In this document: positions 8,888-17,237 of the stretch, piece by piece
Layout: every line of letters starts with the position of its first letter
How positions within the stretch are numbered: the first letter of the stretch is position 1
Assembly: GCA_024401295.1 (NCBI GenBank)
Contig: JAKSLG010000003.1
Span: forward strand, 62,001 to 126,000
Length of the DNA: 64,000 bases
Direction: 5' to 3'
Origin: Bacteroidales bacterium
Lineage (GTDB): Bacteria > Bacteroidota > Bacteroidia > Bacteroidales > Marinilabiliaceae
Notes under the pieces: generated by a model
The model's database searches: none
Seen by the model: the letters and a program-made list of their open reading frames with translations, nothing else
What the model was told of the DNA's origin: nothing
Made by a program: the position numbers and the translations under genes

Positions 8888-10147
8888 TTATTTGACAATG
8901 ACTTTTACCTTGTCGACTTTTGCCTTTTGTGTGACGAGTATTCGGAAAATAAAATCATCAGTTTCGATGGTCTCGCCACGCGATGGAATCGACTGCGTTT
9001 CATCCAAAATCAATCCGGCAAGCGTATCATATTGCTCACCTACCGGCAAATGCAAACCATATTTTTCGTTGAGATAATCGATTTCAAGGCGACCAGAAAA
9101 TATATATTCGCCATCACCAATTTCCTTCTCAACATACTCCATTACATTGTCATGCTCATCATCAATTTCACCGAAAATCTCCTCCAAAACATCTTCCAGA
9201 GTAATCATTCCGGCAGTACCGCCAAGCTCATCAACCACAAGCGCAATACTCTTGTGCTGGCCCGTGAACTGCTTCAAAAGAAGATTCGCGCTCATTGTTT
9301 CTGGAACAATGATTATTGGCGTCATCGCACTTTTAATGTCTGCAACATCTTGAAACATTGTCGAGACATGAACATAACCAATGATGTTGTCAATTGTCTC
9401 TTCGTAAACCAAAATCTTCGAATAGCCTGTTTCGATGAACATTTGGTTCAACTTCATTATGGAACTGCTGATATCAATCGCTGCAATTTCTGTGCGTGGA
9501 ACGAAACAATCACGAACCTTAATCTTCGAAAAATCAAGGGCATTCTTCATCAGTTTTGCCTCTTGCGAAACATCATCTTCAGAATCCGTCACATTCTCGG
9601 CCTGCTTGCTGAGAAGCATGTCAAGATCAACGCGTCCCGGAATGAGAGACTGGCTGTCATCTGAGACCTTCGAGCGAAGAACCTTTGTAATGAAAAAATG
9701 CGCGGTCATTTGCATTCCACGCGCAATAGGGTAAAAAATAATGTAGAAAAACATCAGCGGCAATGCCAAAATATTCAGCATTACCGATGGATTTATCTGA
9801 ATGATCGTTTTTGGCAAAAACTCAGCCGTCACAATAATGATGATTGTCGAAACTATGGTCTGCGACAAAAGCAACACAGACGAAGAAACCTCGCCAAAAT
9901 TCGAGATAAAGAAAGGCGTAAACAGATCTGCAAAGGCAAGGCCGTAAATTACCATTGCGGCATTGTTGCCAACGAGAATTGTTGAAATCAATACGCCCGA
10001 ATTTGCTACAAAAATATCCGTTATTCTCGACATCCTAGGAAAACGCTTGCGATTAATTTCCATCACAAGTTTGTTGGAGGCCAAGAACGCCATCTCGCTT
10101 CCCGAAAAGAAAGCAGAGAGTATTAACATCGTGATAATCAGTAGCAT
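8888..10147 (-). CDS. CNNM/CorC-type membrane protein (hemolysin family) with CBS pair
   Basis: A 419-residue protein with a DUF21/CNNM transmembrane domain (about 1-190: FFSGSEMAFLAS, then ILVGNNAAMVIYG and TAEFLPKTI motifs typical of the family). A tandem CBS module at about 205-325 follows (VRDCFVPRTEI to LEDVLEEIFGEIDDEHD), then a C-terminal CorC_HlyC domain (about 340-418). Characterised members are linked to magnesium or other divalent-cation export; gene names such as gldE are used for some Bacteroidetes homologues, but I cannot tell which applies. It lies between gpsA (12 bases upstream) and recG (12 bases downstream). Confidence 0.88.
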   Translation of the reverse strand: MLLIITMLILSAFFSGSEMAFLASNKLVMEINRKRFPRMSRITDIFVANSGVLISTILVGNNAAMVIYGLAFADLFTPFFISNFGEVSSSVLLLSQTIVSTIIIIVTAEFLPKTIIQINPSVMLNILALPLMFFYIIFYPIARGMQMTAHFFITKVLRSKVSDDSQSLIPGRVDLDMLLSKQAENVTDSEDDVSQEAKLMKNALDFSKIKVRDCFVPRTEIAAIDISSSIMKLNQMFIETGYSKILVYEETIDNIIGYVHVSTMFQDVADIKSAMTPIIIVPETMSANLLLKQFTGQHKSIALVVDELGGTAGMITLEDVLEEIFGEIDDEHDNVMEYVEKEIGDGEYIFSGRLEIDYLNEKYGLHLPVGEQYDTLAGLILDETQSIPSRGETIETDDFIFRILVTQKAKVDKVKVIVK

Positions 10148-10159
10148 GAGCGGTTGTGT

Positions 10160-11176
10160 TTAGCGCAGCCTGTCTGTGAGCAACATGCACTCAATCATTG
10201 GCGAAACCTTGCCATAGACAATGTTATAGACGCAGTCCATAATCGGCATCGAAACTTGATATCTTTCGTTTATCTCGTGTATCGATTTGACAGCATAATA
10301 ACCTTCTGCGACCATGAGCATCTCCATTTGTGCAGACTTCACTGAGTAACCTTTGCCAAGCATTGCACCAAATGTTCTGTTGCGTGAGAACTGCGAATAG
10401 CATGTCACGAGCAAGTCACCCAAATATGCCGAACTCTTGATATCGCGGCTGATTGGATGAACGGTGTCAACAAAACGCTTAATCTCTTGGATGGCATTCG
10501 AAATCAACACGGCCTGAAAATTATCACCATAGCCCAGACCATGAAAAATTCCTGATGCTATGGCCATGATATTTTTCAAGACGGCAGAATATTCTGTACC
10601 ATAAATATCATCACTGACTGTCGTTTTAATAAACTGACAATCAATAATTTTTGCATATTCTCGCGCAAGTTTGACGTCTTGACAGGCAATCGTCAAATAT
10701 GAGAGTCGTTCGAGAGAAACCTCTTCTGCATGGCATGGGCCACTAATTACACCAATATGTTCAATTGGCACACCAAGTGACTTGTTAATCCACGAACCAA
10801 CAATCATATTTTCGTCTGGAATCAGACCTTTGATTGCAGAAATCACAAACTTTTTGCTCATGTCTTCGGTCAAAGACTGCATCGCACTCTTCAAAAATGC
10901 CGAAGGTATTGCAAAAATGATGACGTCCGAATTACGGACGACCTCATTAATGTCGTTTGTAAAATCAATCTTTGACGTATCAAATTTGACCGAAGTCAAA
11001 TATTTCGGATTGCTTCCCGTCAAACGGAAAGTATTGATATCCTTTTCGTTGCGTACAAACCAGTTCAGTCTCAACGTATTGCACAAAACCATTTTGGCGA
11101 TTGCCGTAGCCCAACTGCCACTACCAATGATGCCAACTCGATAGTTCGTGCCCAATATGCTTTCCTGCTGCTCCAT
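10160..11176 (-). CDS. gpsA: NAD(P)-dependent glycerol-3-phosphate dehydrogenase
   Basis: A 338-residue enzyme reducing dihydroxyacetone phosphate to sn-glycerol 3-phosphate for phospholipid synthesis. A Rossmann nucleotide-binding motif GIIGSGSWATA is at about 15-25. The family lysine motif VISAIKGL is in the first half, and the catalytic-domain motif TEYSAVLKNIMAIASG is in the second. Length fits the GpsA family. It lies six bases after lysS in the same operon. Confidence 0.96.
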   Translation of the reverse strand: MEQQESILGTNYRVGIIGSGSWATAIAKMVLCNTLRLNWFVRNEKDINTFRLTGSNPKYLTSVKFDTSKIDFTNDINEVVRNSDVIIFAIPSAFLKSAMQSLTEDMSKKFVISAIKGLIPDENMIVGSWINKSLGVPIEHIGVISGPCHAEEVSLERLSYLTIACQDVKLAREYAKIIDCQFIKTTVSDDIYGTEYSAVLKNIMAIASGIFHGLGYGDNFQAVLISNAIQEIKRFVDTVHPISRDIKSSAYLGDLLVTCYSQFSRNRTFGAMLGKGYSVKSAQMEMLMVAEGYYAVKSIHEINERYQVSMPIMDCVYNIVYGKVSPMIECMLLTDRLR

Positions 11177-11182
11177 TTCGAA

Positions 11183-12724
11183 CTAATTCTGACTCTCTTC
11201 TGAATCTTCAGATTGCTGCTTCTTCTTTTCAGGCTTCATCTGAGGGAACAAAAGAACCTCTTGAATTGTAGTCTGTCCTGTCATGAGCATGCAAAGACGA
11301 TCGATACCGATTCCAATACCAGAAGTTGGAGGCATACCATACTGCAATGCACGCAAGAAATCCTGGTCAATAATCATTGCCTCATCATCGCCCTTCTCTG
11401 AAAGACGCATCTGCTCTTTGAAACGTTCTTCCTGATCGATAGGGTCGTTAAGCTCGCTGTATGCATTCGCAAGTTCCTTGCCGTTAACCATAAGCTCAAA
11501 ACGCTCGGTCAAACCAGGCTTGCTTCTATGCATCTTTGTAAGAGGAGACATCTCAACAGGATAATCTGTTATGAATGTTGGCTGAATAAATGTTCCTTCG
11601 CATGTTTCACCGAAAATCTCATCTATCAGTTTGCCCTTACCCATCGTTGGGTCAACTTCAACGCCAACTTTCTTCGCAACCTCACGAATCTCATCTTCGC
11701 TCATGCCATTCAAGTCGTAGCCGGTCTTCTCTTTGATTGCATCGAGAATTGGCAAACGACGGAAAGGCGCCTTAAATGAAATCACATTGTCGCCTACTTT
11801 CGATTCCGATGTTCCATTTACGGCAATGCAAATCTTCTCAAGAAGCTGCTCCGTGAACGACATCATCCAATTATAATCCTTGTACTGAACGTACAATTCC
11901 ATACATGTGAATTCCGGGTTATGATTGCGGTCCATACCTTCATTGCGGAAGTTCTTGCCGATCTCATAAACGCCCTCAAAACCACCTACAATCAGACGCT
12001 TCAAATATAGTTCTGTCGCGATGCGCATATACATGTCAATATCAAGTGCATTGAAATGTGTGATGAACGGACGTGCCGATGCACCACCTGCAATTGCTTG
12101 AAGTGTTGGTGTCTCAACCTCTGTATAGCCTGCTCCATCCAGCACACCACGAAGTGTCTTAATCACCGTAGCACGCTTCAAGAACACATCCTTAACGCCC
12201 TCATTTACAACCAAATCTACATAACGCTGACGGAAACGCAACTCAGGATCCTCAAACTTGTCGTATGCTACGCCATCCTTATACTTCACAACTGGCAGTG
12301 GCTTCAAGCTCTTCGAAAGCACGGTCAGGTCCTTTGCATGAACGCTAATCTGACCAGTCTGAGTTCTGAATACGAAGCCCTTGATTCCAATAAAGTCGCC
12401 CAGATCGAGCAACTTCTTAAACACCGTGTTGTACAACTCTTTATCCTCTTCCGGACAAAGTTCGTCACGCGAAATATATACTTGAATACGTCCCTTTGAG
12501 TCCTGTATTTCTACGAATGACGCCTTGCCCATTATACGGCGGCTCATCATACGTCCTGCTATGCAGACTTCTCTCTCAGGTGCATCGTCCGAAAACTCTG
12601 CAATTATATCGGTTGAAAAAGCGTCGGTTGGATACTCGGCTGCCGGATATGGGTCAATTCCGAGGTCTCTGAGTGCCTGCAAGTTATTGCGGCGGTTTAT
12701 TTCCTGTTCGCTAAGTTGTTCCAT
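11183..12724 (-). CDS. lysS: Lysyl-tRNA synthetase, class II
   Basis: A 513-residue class IIb synthetase. An OB-fold anticodon-binding domain (about 50-150) is followed by the catalytic domain with motif 2 FRNEGMDRNHNPEF and motif 3 GIGIGIDRLCML. A short charged tail (KKKQQSEDSEESQN) ends the protein. It leads the five-gene lysS-gpsA-CNNM-recG-TonB-receptor run and has a clear promoter 26 bases upstream. Its cognate tRNA-Lys gene is in the same window at 27353-27425 but is not linked transcriptionally. Confidence 0.97.
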   Translation of the reverse strand: MEQLSEQEINRRNNLQALRDLGIDPYPAAEYPTDAFSTDIIAEFSDDAPEREVCIAGRMMSRRIMGKASFVEIQDSKGRIQVYISRDELCPEEDKELYNTVFKKLLDLGDFIGIKGFVFRTQTGQISVHAKDLTVLSKSLKPLPVVKYKDGVAYDKFEDPELRFRQRYVDLVVNEGVKDVFLKRATVIKTLRGVLDGAGYTEVETPTLQAIAGGASARPFITHFNALDIDMYMRIATELYLKRLIVGGFEGVYEIGKNFRNEGMDRNHNPEFTCMELYVQYKDYNWMMSFTEQLLEKICIAVNGTSESKVGDNVISFKAPFRRLPILDAIKEKTGYDLNGMSEDEIREVAKKVGVEVDPTMGKGKLIDEIFGETCEGTFIQPTFITDYPVEMSPLTKMHRSKPGLTERFELMVNGKELANAYSELNDPIDQEERFKEQMRLSEKGDDEAMIIDQDFLRALQYGMPPTSGIGIGIDRLCMLMTGQTTIQEVLLFPQMKPEKKKQQSEDSEESQN

Positions 12725-12749
12725 GTCTTTTCTAAAAAATATTTGATAG

Positions 12750-12780
12750 CAAAGTTAATCAAAATTTGTTGAAAGATAAA
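12750..12780 (-). promoter_or_regulatory. Promoter of the lysS operon
   Basis: On the minus strand TTTA (12777-12780), 19 bases, then TAACTTTG (12750-12757) matches the Bacteroidetes -33/-7 consensus (TTTG, TAnnTTTG). It lies 26 bases before the lysS ATG. Confidence 0.75.
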
Positions 12781-12826
12781 CTCATACGCCATTTATACTC
12801 GTTGACTCACCTTTTTTCTTCCTTGC

Positions 12827-12917
12827 AGGGGGCAGCCGCCCCCTCGCTTCGGCCGCTACGCGTCACTTTCGCTTCCCCCTCACTGACCAACTTCTCTCCG
12901 TTCACCGCCGTTGGCAC
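12827..12917 (-). repeat. Dispersed GC-rich intergenic repeat, copy B (inverted relative to A and C)
   Basis: Read on the minus strand this copy has ACGGCGGTGAACGGAG, CAGTGAGGGGG, AAGCGAAAGTGACGC, GCGGCCGAAGC, then the hairpin GGGGGC-GGCT-GCCCCC. The loop-closing pair is C-G here where copies A and C have A-T, so the stem is kept by a compensatory change. It lies between the DUF2795 terminator and the lysS promoter. Confidence 0.8.
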
Positions 12918-12953
12918 CAACCGATGTCCAGCTCTCTTCCCTATTTTTCAACG

Positions 12954-12985
12954 AAAAAAGGAGAGCAAACAAAAGTCTGCTCTCC
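12954..12985 (-). terminator. Terminator of the DUF2795 gene
   Basis: On the minus strand GGAGAGCA (12978-12985) pairs with TGCTCTCC (12960-12967), extended by two further pairs, and is followed by six T. It lies 24 bases after the stop codon at 13009. Confidence 0.85.
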
Positions 12986-13008
12986 TACTACAATTATTTT
13001 CTTATGAA

Positions 13009-13230
13009 TCAATACTCCTCTTCGTCGAAGAAGAAATCCTCGCGGCTAGGATAGTCTGGCCAAATATCTTCGATATTTTCAAATATTTCGCCTTCCTCCT
13101 CAATTTCCTGCAAGTTCTCAATAACTTCCAATGGTGCTCCTGAACGAGATGCATAGTCAATGAGCTCTTCTTTTGTTGCTGGCCATGGTGCATCTTCAAG
13201 TTTAGAAGCCAATTCTAGTGTCCAATACAT
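13009..13230 (-). CDS. Small acidic DUF2795-family protein
   Basis: A 73-residue acidic protein that I recognise as the Bacteroidetes DUF2795 type, with the characteristic core WPATKEELIDYASRSGAP, then LEVIENLQE and an acidic end (IWPDYPSREDFFFDEEEY). The function of the family is unknown. The gene is monocistronic: a terminator follows, and upstream there is a -7-like TAATTTCG (minus strand, about 13265-13272) but no clear -33 box. A second frame over the same bases encodes a similar-length peptide but has no family features and no better start. Confidence 0.8.
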   Translation of the reverse strand: MYWTLELASKLEDAPWPATKEELIDYASRSGAPLEVIENLQEIEEEGEIFENIEDIWPDYPSREDFFFDEEEY

Positions 13231-13327
13231 TGTTTCTTAAAAATTTAGTTCAACTAAATAATGGTGCGAAATTATAAAAAAATATGCTCCTATCACCAAT
13301 AATGAGGATTTTTTTTGATTCAATGTT

Positions 13328-14917
13328 CTATTCTCCCAACTCATCAAAAGAAAATCCTTCAAAAACCTCCTCCTTAACAATCACTCCCTCAGCTATTTCC
13401 ATCTTTTTGAAAATGTCCTCTCTGCACTTCGGTTTATAGTCTTCAAGCCACGAAAAACCAGCCAGTTTGCACTCATTTTCGCCAAGCAAAAACGGCGGAT
13501 TCATATTACCGGACGGCGACACTCTCATCGTGATATTCGATATCTTCTTTTTATTCATCCATATAGTCATGTCGCTACTCTCTGCTCTATTGATTCCAAT
13601 TATGACCTTGTCATCCTTTGGATAATAAAGCGTTTGACCATTTCCGCTGACATCAATACGATAAAGCTCATTGTTTCGGATATGCCCAGTCATCAACTTT
13701 CCCTTAATCTGGTTATATCCTATCGTATCCTCCGGCGAAATAATAAAAGCCGCATCAATGAGTTCCGACTTATATATAGCCTGATTCTTCGTGAACAGTT
13801 TTATCTCGTTGGCTGTCATTTGATTATCCTGTGCCCATATAATCGGAGTCTTGTACATCGTAGCTATTGAATCGCGAAAATCGAAGACAAGTGAATCACA
13901 TCGCCCCTGTATATCAGACCTGAAAAATTTCACCCAGTGATAAGCCTTGATCAAGCGGCTTGAATCTGCATCCAACGGCTCAATCTGAAGCGTATCGGCA
14001 TGCATATACAGTGTATCACGCTGATAAACATGAATCATCTGGGCATTTCTTGTAGCCAATGCAGCACCGGTCTTTTCATTATAAAAGCCGTAATCGCCAT
14101 GCAATGTCATGTTATCAACCGTATCTGCCAACACCATATCATTCCATACACGGCCAATGCCATTACGCTTGTCATAGAAGATACGTTTTCCCGTCAGAGT
14201 TTTCTGTCCCGTTATGACGATACTGTTATCCAACAAATTAGCCTCTTCTGTCTGCGTATTATACCATCCATCATGACTCTTGACAATTGTTGAATCAGAA
14301 TTGACAATCGTTGTTGGACCTAGGATTGTGATAATCTCACTCTTTGTATTATAGCGCATCGTATCACTCACCATATCGCATTTTGGTGAAGTTCCGACCA
14401 CGTTATCCTTGAAATAGACATCGTTTGTGTTCGGGAAATAGAGACCGTTATCAGAGGTCAGGACATTATCGCCATTAACGACTTTTCCACCATCATAGAA
14501 ATAGGCCTTATCCAGACTCTTGTCATAATCGAGATATTCGGTATAGAGCCACGTGTTACCTTTGTTTGCACGCACATTTTCACGAACCTTGGCAAGATTC
14601 GTATTTCCGAAATATGTTATTCTGTTACCGTAGAGATGAATTGAGTCATTTTGAATGACGTGCACATTGCCATACGCAACAACGACATTCGAATCGTTAT
14701 ACATATATGCACTATCACAATGCAAAAAAGTATGCTGATGCGACAGAATCACATTGCCATTGAGCGACTGCGTATTCTTGCCGATTTTATCATCGTGGCG
14801 AAGAACATCTGCTCGTTCAATCTTTATTCTTACAGGCTGCTGACGTTGAGCCTCACCGCGCATGAACGGCATTGCAGCCAACAGACAGACGACCAGTATG
14901 TTGAGAAAAAATTTCAT
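13328..14917 (-). CDS. OstA/LptA-like periplasmic protein
   Basis: A 529-residue exported protein with a signal peptide (about 1-23, ends MRGEA). The rest shows repeated short beta-strand blocks typical of the OstA/LptA beta-jelly-roll (for example LNGNVILSHQHTFLHCDSA, then YGNVHV and LYGNRI). In this fold lipopolysaccharide is held in a hydrophobic groove during transport to the outer membrane. The length suggests a multi-repeat bridge-like protein rather than a single LptA module. It is the last of three genes on one message, 3 bases after the SurA-type gene, which supports a role in envelope assembly. No obvious terminator was seen after it. Confidence 0.85.
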   Translation of the reverse strand: MKFFLNILVVCLLAAMPFMRGEAQRQQPVRIKIERADVLRHDDKIGKNTQSLNGNVILSHQHTFLHCDSAYMYNDSNVVVAYGNVHVIQNDSIHLYGNRITYFGNTNLAKVRENVRANKGNTWLYTEYLDYDKSLDKAYFYDGGKVVNGDNVLTSDNGLYFPNTNDVYFKDNVVGTSPKCDMVSDTMRYNTKSEIITILGPTTIVNSDSTIVKSHDGWYNTQTEEANLLDNSIVITGQKTLTGKRIFYDKRNGIGRVWNDMVLADTVDNMTLHGDYGFYNEKTGAALATRNAQMIHVYQRDTLYMHADTLQIEPLDADSSRLIKAYHWVKFFRSDIQGRCDSLVFDFRDSIATMYKTPIIWAQDNQMTANEIKLFTKNQAIYKSELIDAAFIISPEDTIGYNQIKGKLMTGHIRNNELYRIDVSGNGQTLYYPKDDKVIIGINRAESSDMTIWMNKKKISNITMRVSPSGNMNPPFLLGENECKLAGFSWLEDYKPKCREDIFKKMEIAEGVIVKEEVFEGFSFDELGE

Positions 14918-14920
14918 TCT

Positions 14921-16273
14921 TTATTTTACCCAACCTTTGTATTCGAAATCACAATTTCTCCACTCTGGCGAGATGCTTATATAAATCTCCTTAATCCTCT
15001 GTTCAATCCACTCATCAACAATAGACTTGCATTTCCTTTCAAGCATCAGTCCCTGCAACATATTATAGTCGTCACGTATGTTTGCACGATGAGGTTCGTG
15101 ACGCTTAGTCAATTTGATGATTCGATACGTCTCTTTTCCACGCTTTTCATCAATCATTGCAAATGGTTTCGAATATTCTCCCTCTTTGAGTCCCTGAAGT
15201 GCTTTTGCAATTTCCGCCGGAATCTCATTAAGCTGGAATTTCACAGAACCTCCTTCATTCAACATCTTTCCACCATTCCATCGCGAATCCTTGTCCATGG
15301 AATATCGCATGGCAGCCTCTTCGAAGGTAAGCTTTTCATCCTTGAGCATCGTCGAAACAGTATCTAGGAATTCAACCGCCTTTCGTTTGCTTTCAGCACT
15401 GATTTTTGGCTTCAGCAAGATATGACGCAAGTTAATGCGGTCACCTTTGCGGTCAATAAGCTGAATAATATGATATCCATATTCAGTCTCAACGATTTTT
15501 GAGACTTTTCCTTTTTCCTGAAGATTAAACGCAACTGCCGAAAACTCCGGGACATACGTCGCCTTAGTTGCCCAACCGAGATCACCACCTCGAGTTGCCG
15601 AAACAGCATCTTCTGAGTGGAACACAGCCAGCGTTGCAAAGTCTCGTCCCTCACTTACCTGCTTTTGGAAATCGCGCAAACGGCCCTTAATACGATCAAT
15701 CTCAGATTGTTCAACTTGTGGATATACAACAATTTGCTGAATTTCATACTGTGCAGATATGTATGGAATGCTGTCCTCCGACATACTGTTAAAATATTTT
15801 CTTATCTCAGATGGAGTAATCTTAACATCCTCTGTGATTTTTCTCTGCATTCTCTGCGTAATAGCCATCGTACGCACCATATCGATCTGGTCACGCTTGA
15901 TTTGTGCCATTGGCTTGTTGAAATATTCCTCAAGTTTTTCCTGTCCGCCTACCTGTTGAACGAAGTAGTTTATTCGAGAATCGACCTGTCCCATAACCTC
16001 GCTCTCAGTAACAATGACACTATCTATGTTTGCCTGGTTAATCATCAGCTTCTGAATCAGAAGCTGCTCAAATATGTGGCACTTCATATCACCATTGTAA
16101 CTCGTACCATCCATCATTGCCTGCTCATATTGCGCTTCAATATCCGAACGCAATATTGCGTCGTCACCGACAATGGCAACAACATCATCAATCACCATTT
16201 TCTGTGCCTGCGTTTCTGCAAATGTGAGATAGCTGACAGCAACTGCTGCAATTATGTTTTTCAGTGAAACCAT
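14921..16273 (-). CDS. SurA-type periplasmic peptidyl-prolyl isomerase
   Basis: A 450-residue exported parvulin chaperone. After a signal peptide (about 1-23, ends AETQAQ) comes a SurA N-terminal chaperone region (about 26-160, starting VIDDVVAIVGDDAILRSDIE). Two PPIC regions follow at about 165-275 (QYEIQQIVVYPQ to EYGYHIIQLID) and about 280-390 (NLRHILLKPKIS onward). This is the architecture of SurA, the periplasmic chaperone for outer-membrane proteins. It lies two bases downstream of a SurA-like lipoprotein gene and three bases upstream of the OstA-like gene. Confidence 0.92.
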   Translation of the reverse strand: MVSLKNIIAAVAVSYLTFAETQAQKMVIDDVVAIVGDDAILRSDIEAQYEQAMMDGTSYNGDMKCHIFEQLLIQKLMINQANIDSVIVTESEVMGQVDSRINYFVQQVGGQEKLEEYFNKPMAQIKRDQIDMVRTMAITQRMQRKITEDVKITPSEIRKYFNSMSEDSIPYISAQYEIQQIVVYPQVEQSEIDRIKGRLRDFQKQVSEGRDFATLAVFHSEDAVSATRGGDLGWATKATYVPEFSAVAFNLQEKGKVSKIVETEYGYHIIQLIDRKGDRINLRHILLKPKISAESKRKAVEFLDTVSTMLKDEKLTFEEAAMRYSMDKDSRWNGGKMLNEGGSVKFQLNEIPAEIAKALQGLKEGEYSKPFAMIDEKRGKETYRIIKLTKRHEPHRANIRDDYNMLQGLMLERKCKSIVDEWIEQRIKEIYISISPEWRNCDFEYKGWVK

Positions 16274-16275
16274 CC

Positions 16276-17121
16276 TTATTTATAGTATGTTATGGAATTA
16301 TTGTGCATCGCTTCGTTATACAAATTAGCACTCAATTCCTTAATAAAATCAATCTTTTTCTTATTGAGCAATATCGAGTATACCTTATCGCTGACATAAT
16401 CAATAGGTGCATAATCATCAGCCAGCTTCATATCGGTTGCTATGATGAAATATGTATTTTCCTTGTCGCTTACCTCAATTTGCTTTTGCTTCATAAGCTG
16501 TTGTTCTGTAGGCTGAAGCTCTATTGGTATAAACTGCTTCATTGCTGCAAAAGTTGTCCATTTATCAAGCGACAACTGGCTGGTCTTTGCGAAGTTATAG
16601 ATATAGTTCTCAACTTTTGCATATTTCTCATCTTCATCGAGAGACAACGATTTTCTAAACGATTTAATATTCGGCGCATCATTCGGAATAACAGCAAACA
16701 CGCCCTTCATTATCGTCTCGTTCAGTCTGAAATTATCAATCGCATTATTGTAGTATGCTGCGATTTCCTCATCAGTAATAGACGGCTTAAATTTCTGATC
16801 TACAACCTTCTGCTGATATCTCTCAACAAGCAAAGCCCTTCTATACTCCTCAATTGCCTCCTCAATATCCAGCTCCTCCTCACTCAAATTCAGTTGAGCT
16901 TTCTGCATCACGACTTGTTGAGTAACCCATCTTCTAACAAATTCATCAGCAATAATCGCACTATCCTCACTCGATGCATTTTGAGGTATAGCTGTAATAA
17001 GTTGCGATGTGGTCAAAACGATTTCGCCCACTTTCGCAATGGGTTCATCGGCTTTCGTCGGCTTTGTACAAGACACAAGTCCTATGGCCATCAGGCAACA
17101 TATCAACTTTGTTGATTTCAT
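16276..17121 (-). CDS. SurA-like lipoprotein chaperone lacking a clear PPIase domain
   Basis: A 281-residue predicted lipoprotein: the lipobox GLVSC puts the lipidated cysteine at 18. The mature part starts AKVGEIVLTTSQL, resembling the SurA/PpiC N-terminal chaperone region, and continues with long charged helices. I do not see the usual parvulin signature (the H-I-L strand and the GYH strand), so it is probably a chaperone without isomerase activity. It opens the three-gene operon with SurA and the OstA-like protein. A -7-like TATCTTTG on the minus strand at 17139-17146 lies 18 bases before the ATG. Confidence 0.75.
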   Translation of the reverse strand: MKSTKLICCLMAIGLVSCTKPTKADEPIAKVGEIVLTTSQLITAIPQNASSEDSAIIADEFVRRWVTQQVVMQKAQLNLSEEELDIEEAIEEYRRALLVERYQQKVVDQKFKPSITDEEIAAYYNNAIDNFRLNETIMKGVFAVIPNDAPNIKSFRKSLSLDEDEKYAKVENYIYNFAKTSQLSLDKWTTFAAMKQFIPIELQPTEQQLMKQKQIEVSDKENTYFIIATDMKLADDYAPIDYVSDKVYSILLNKKKIDFIKELSANLYNEAMHNNSITYYK

Positions 17122-17237
17122 ATTACAACTTTTGAACGCAAAGATATAAAACTATTGCCAAATTATCACATTTTTATCAACGACCATAACGCCTATTTCA
17201 ACGAACGCCCGAGATATTCCAACAAAAAAAACTTGTA

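Noticed and set aside
8180..9664. A 494-codon plus-strand open frame opposite recG and the CNNM/CorC-type gene
   Set aside because: It is antisense to two well-supported genes, spans their junction, has no recognisable domain and is rich in His/Cys/Ile strings typical of shadow frames.
12725..12780. Amino-acid-responsive T-box or leader-peptide attenuator for lysS
   Set aside because: No T-box motif, antiterminator pair or Lys-rich leader frame. The promoter lies only about 26 bases from the start codon.
12766..13143. Plus-strand 125-codon frame between lysS and the DUF2795 gene
   Set aside because: It runs through repeat copy B, a terminator stem and antisense of the DUF2795 gene.
15617..17115. 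Two adjacent plus-strand open frames (216 and 283 codons) opposite the SurA and SurA-like genes
   Set aside because: Antisense to two real genes, no family features, low-complexity composition from complementing Lys/Glu/Gln codons.
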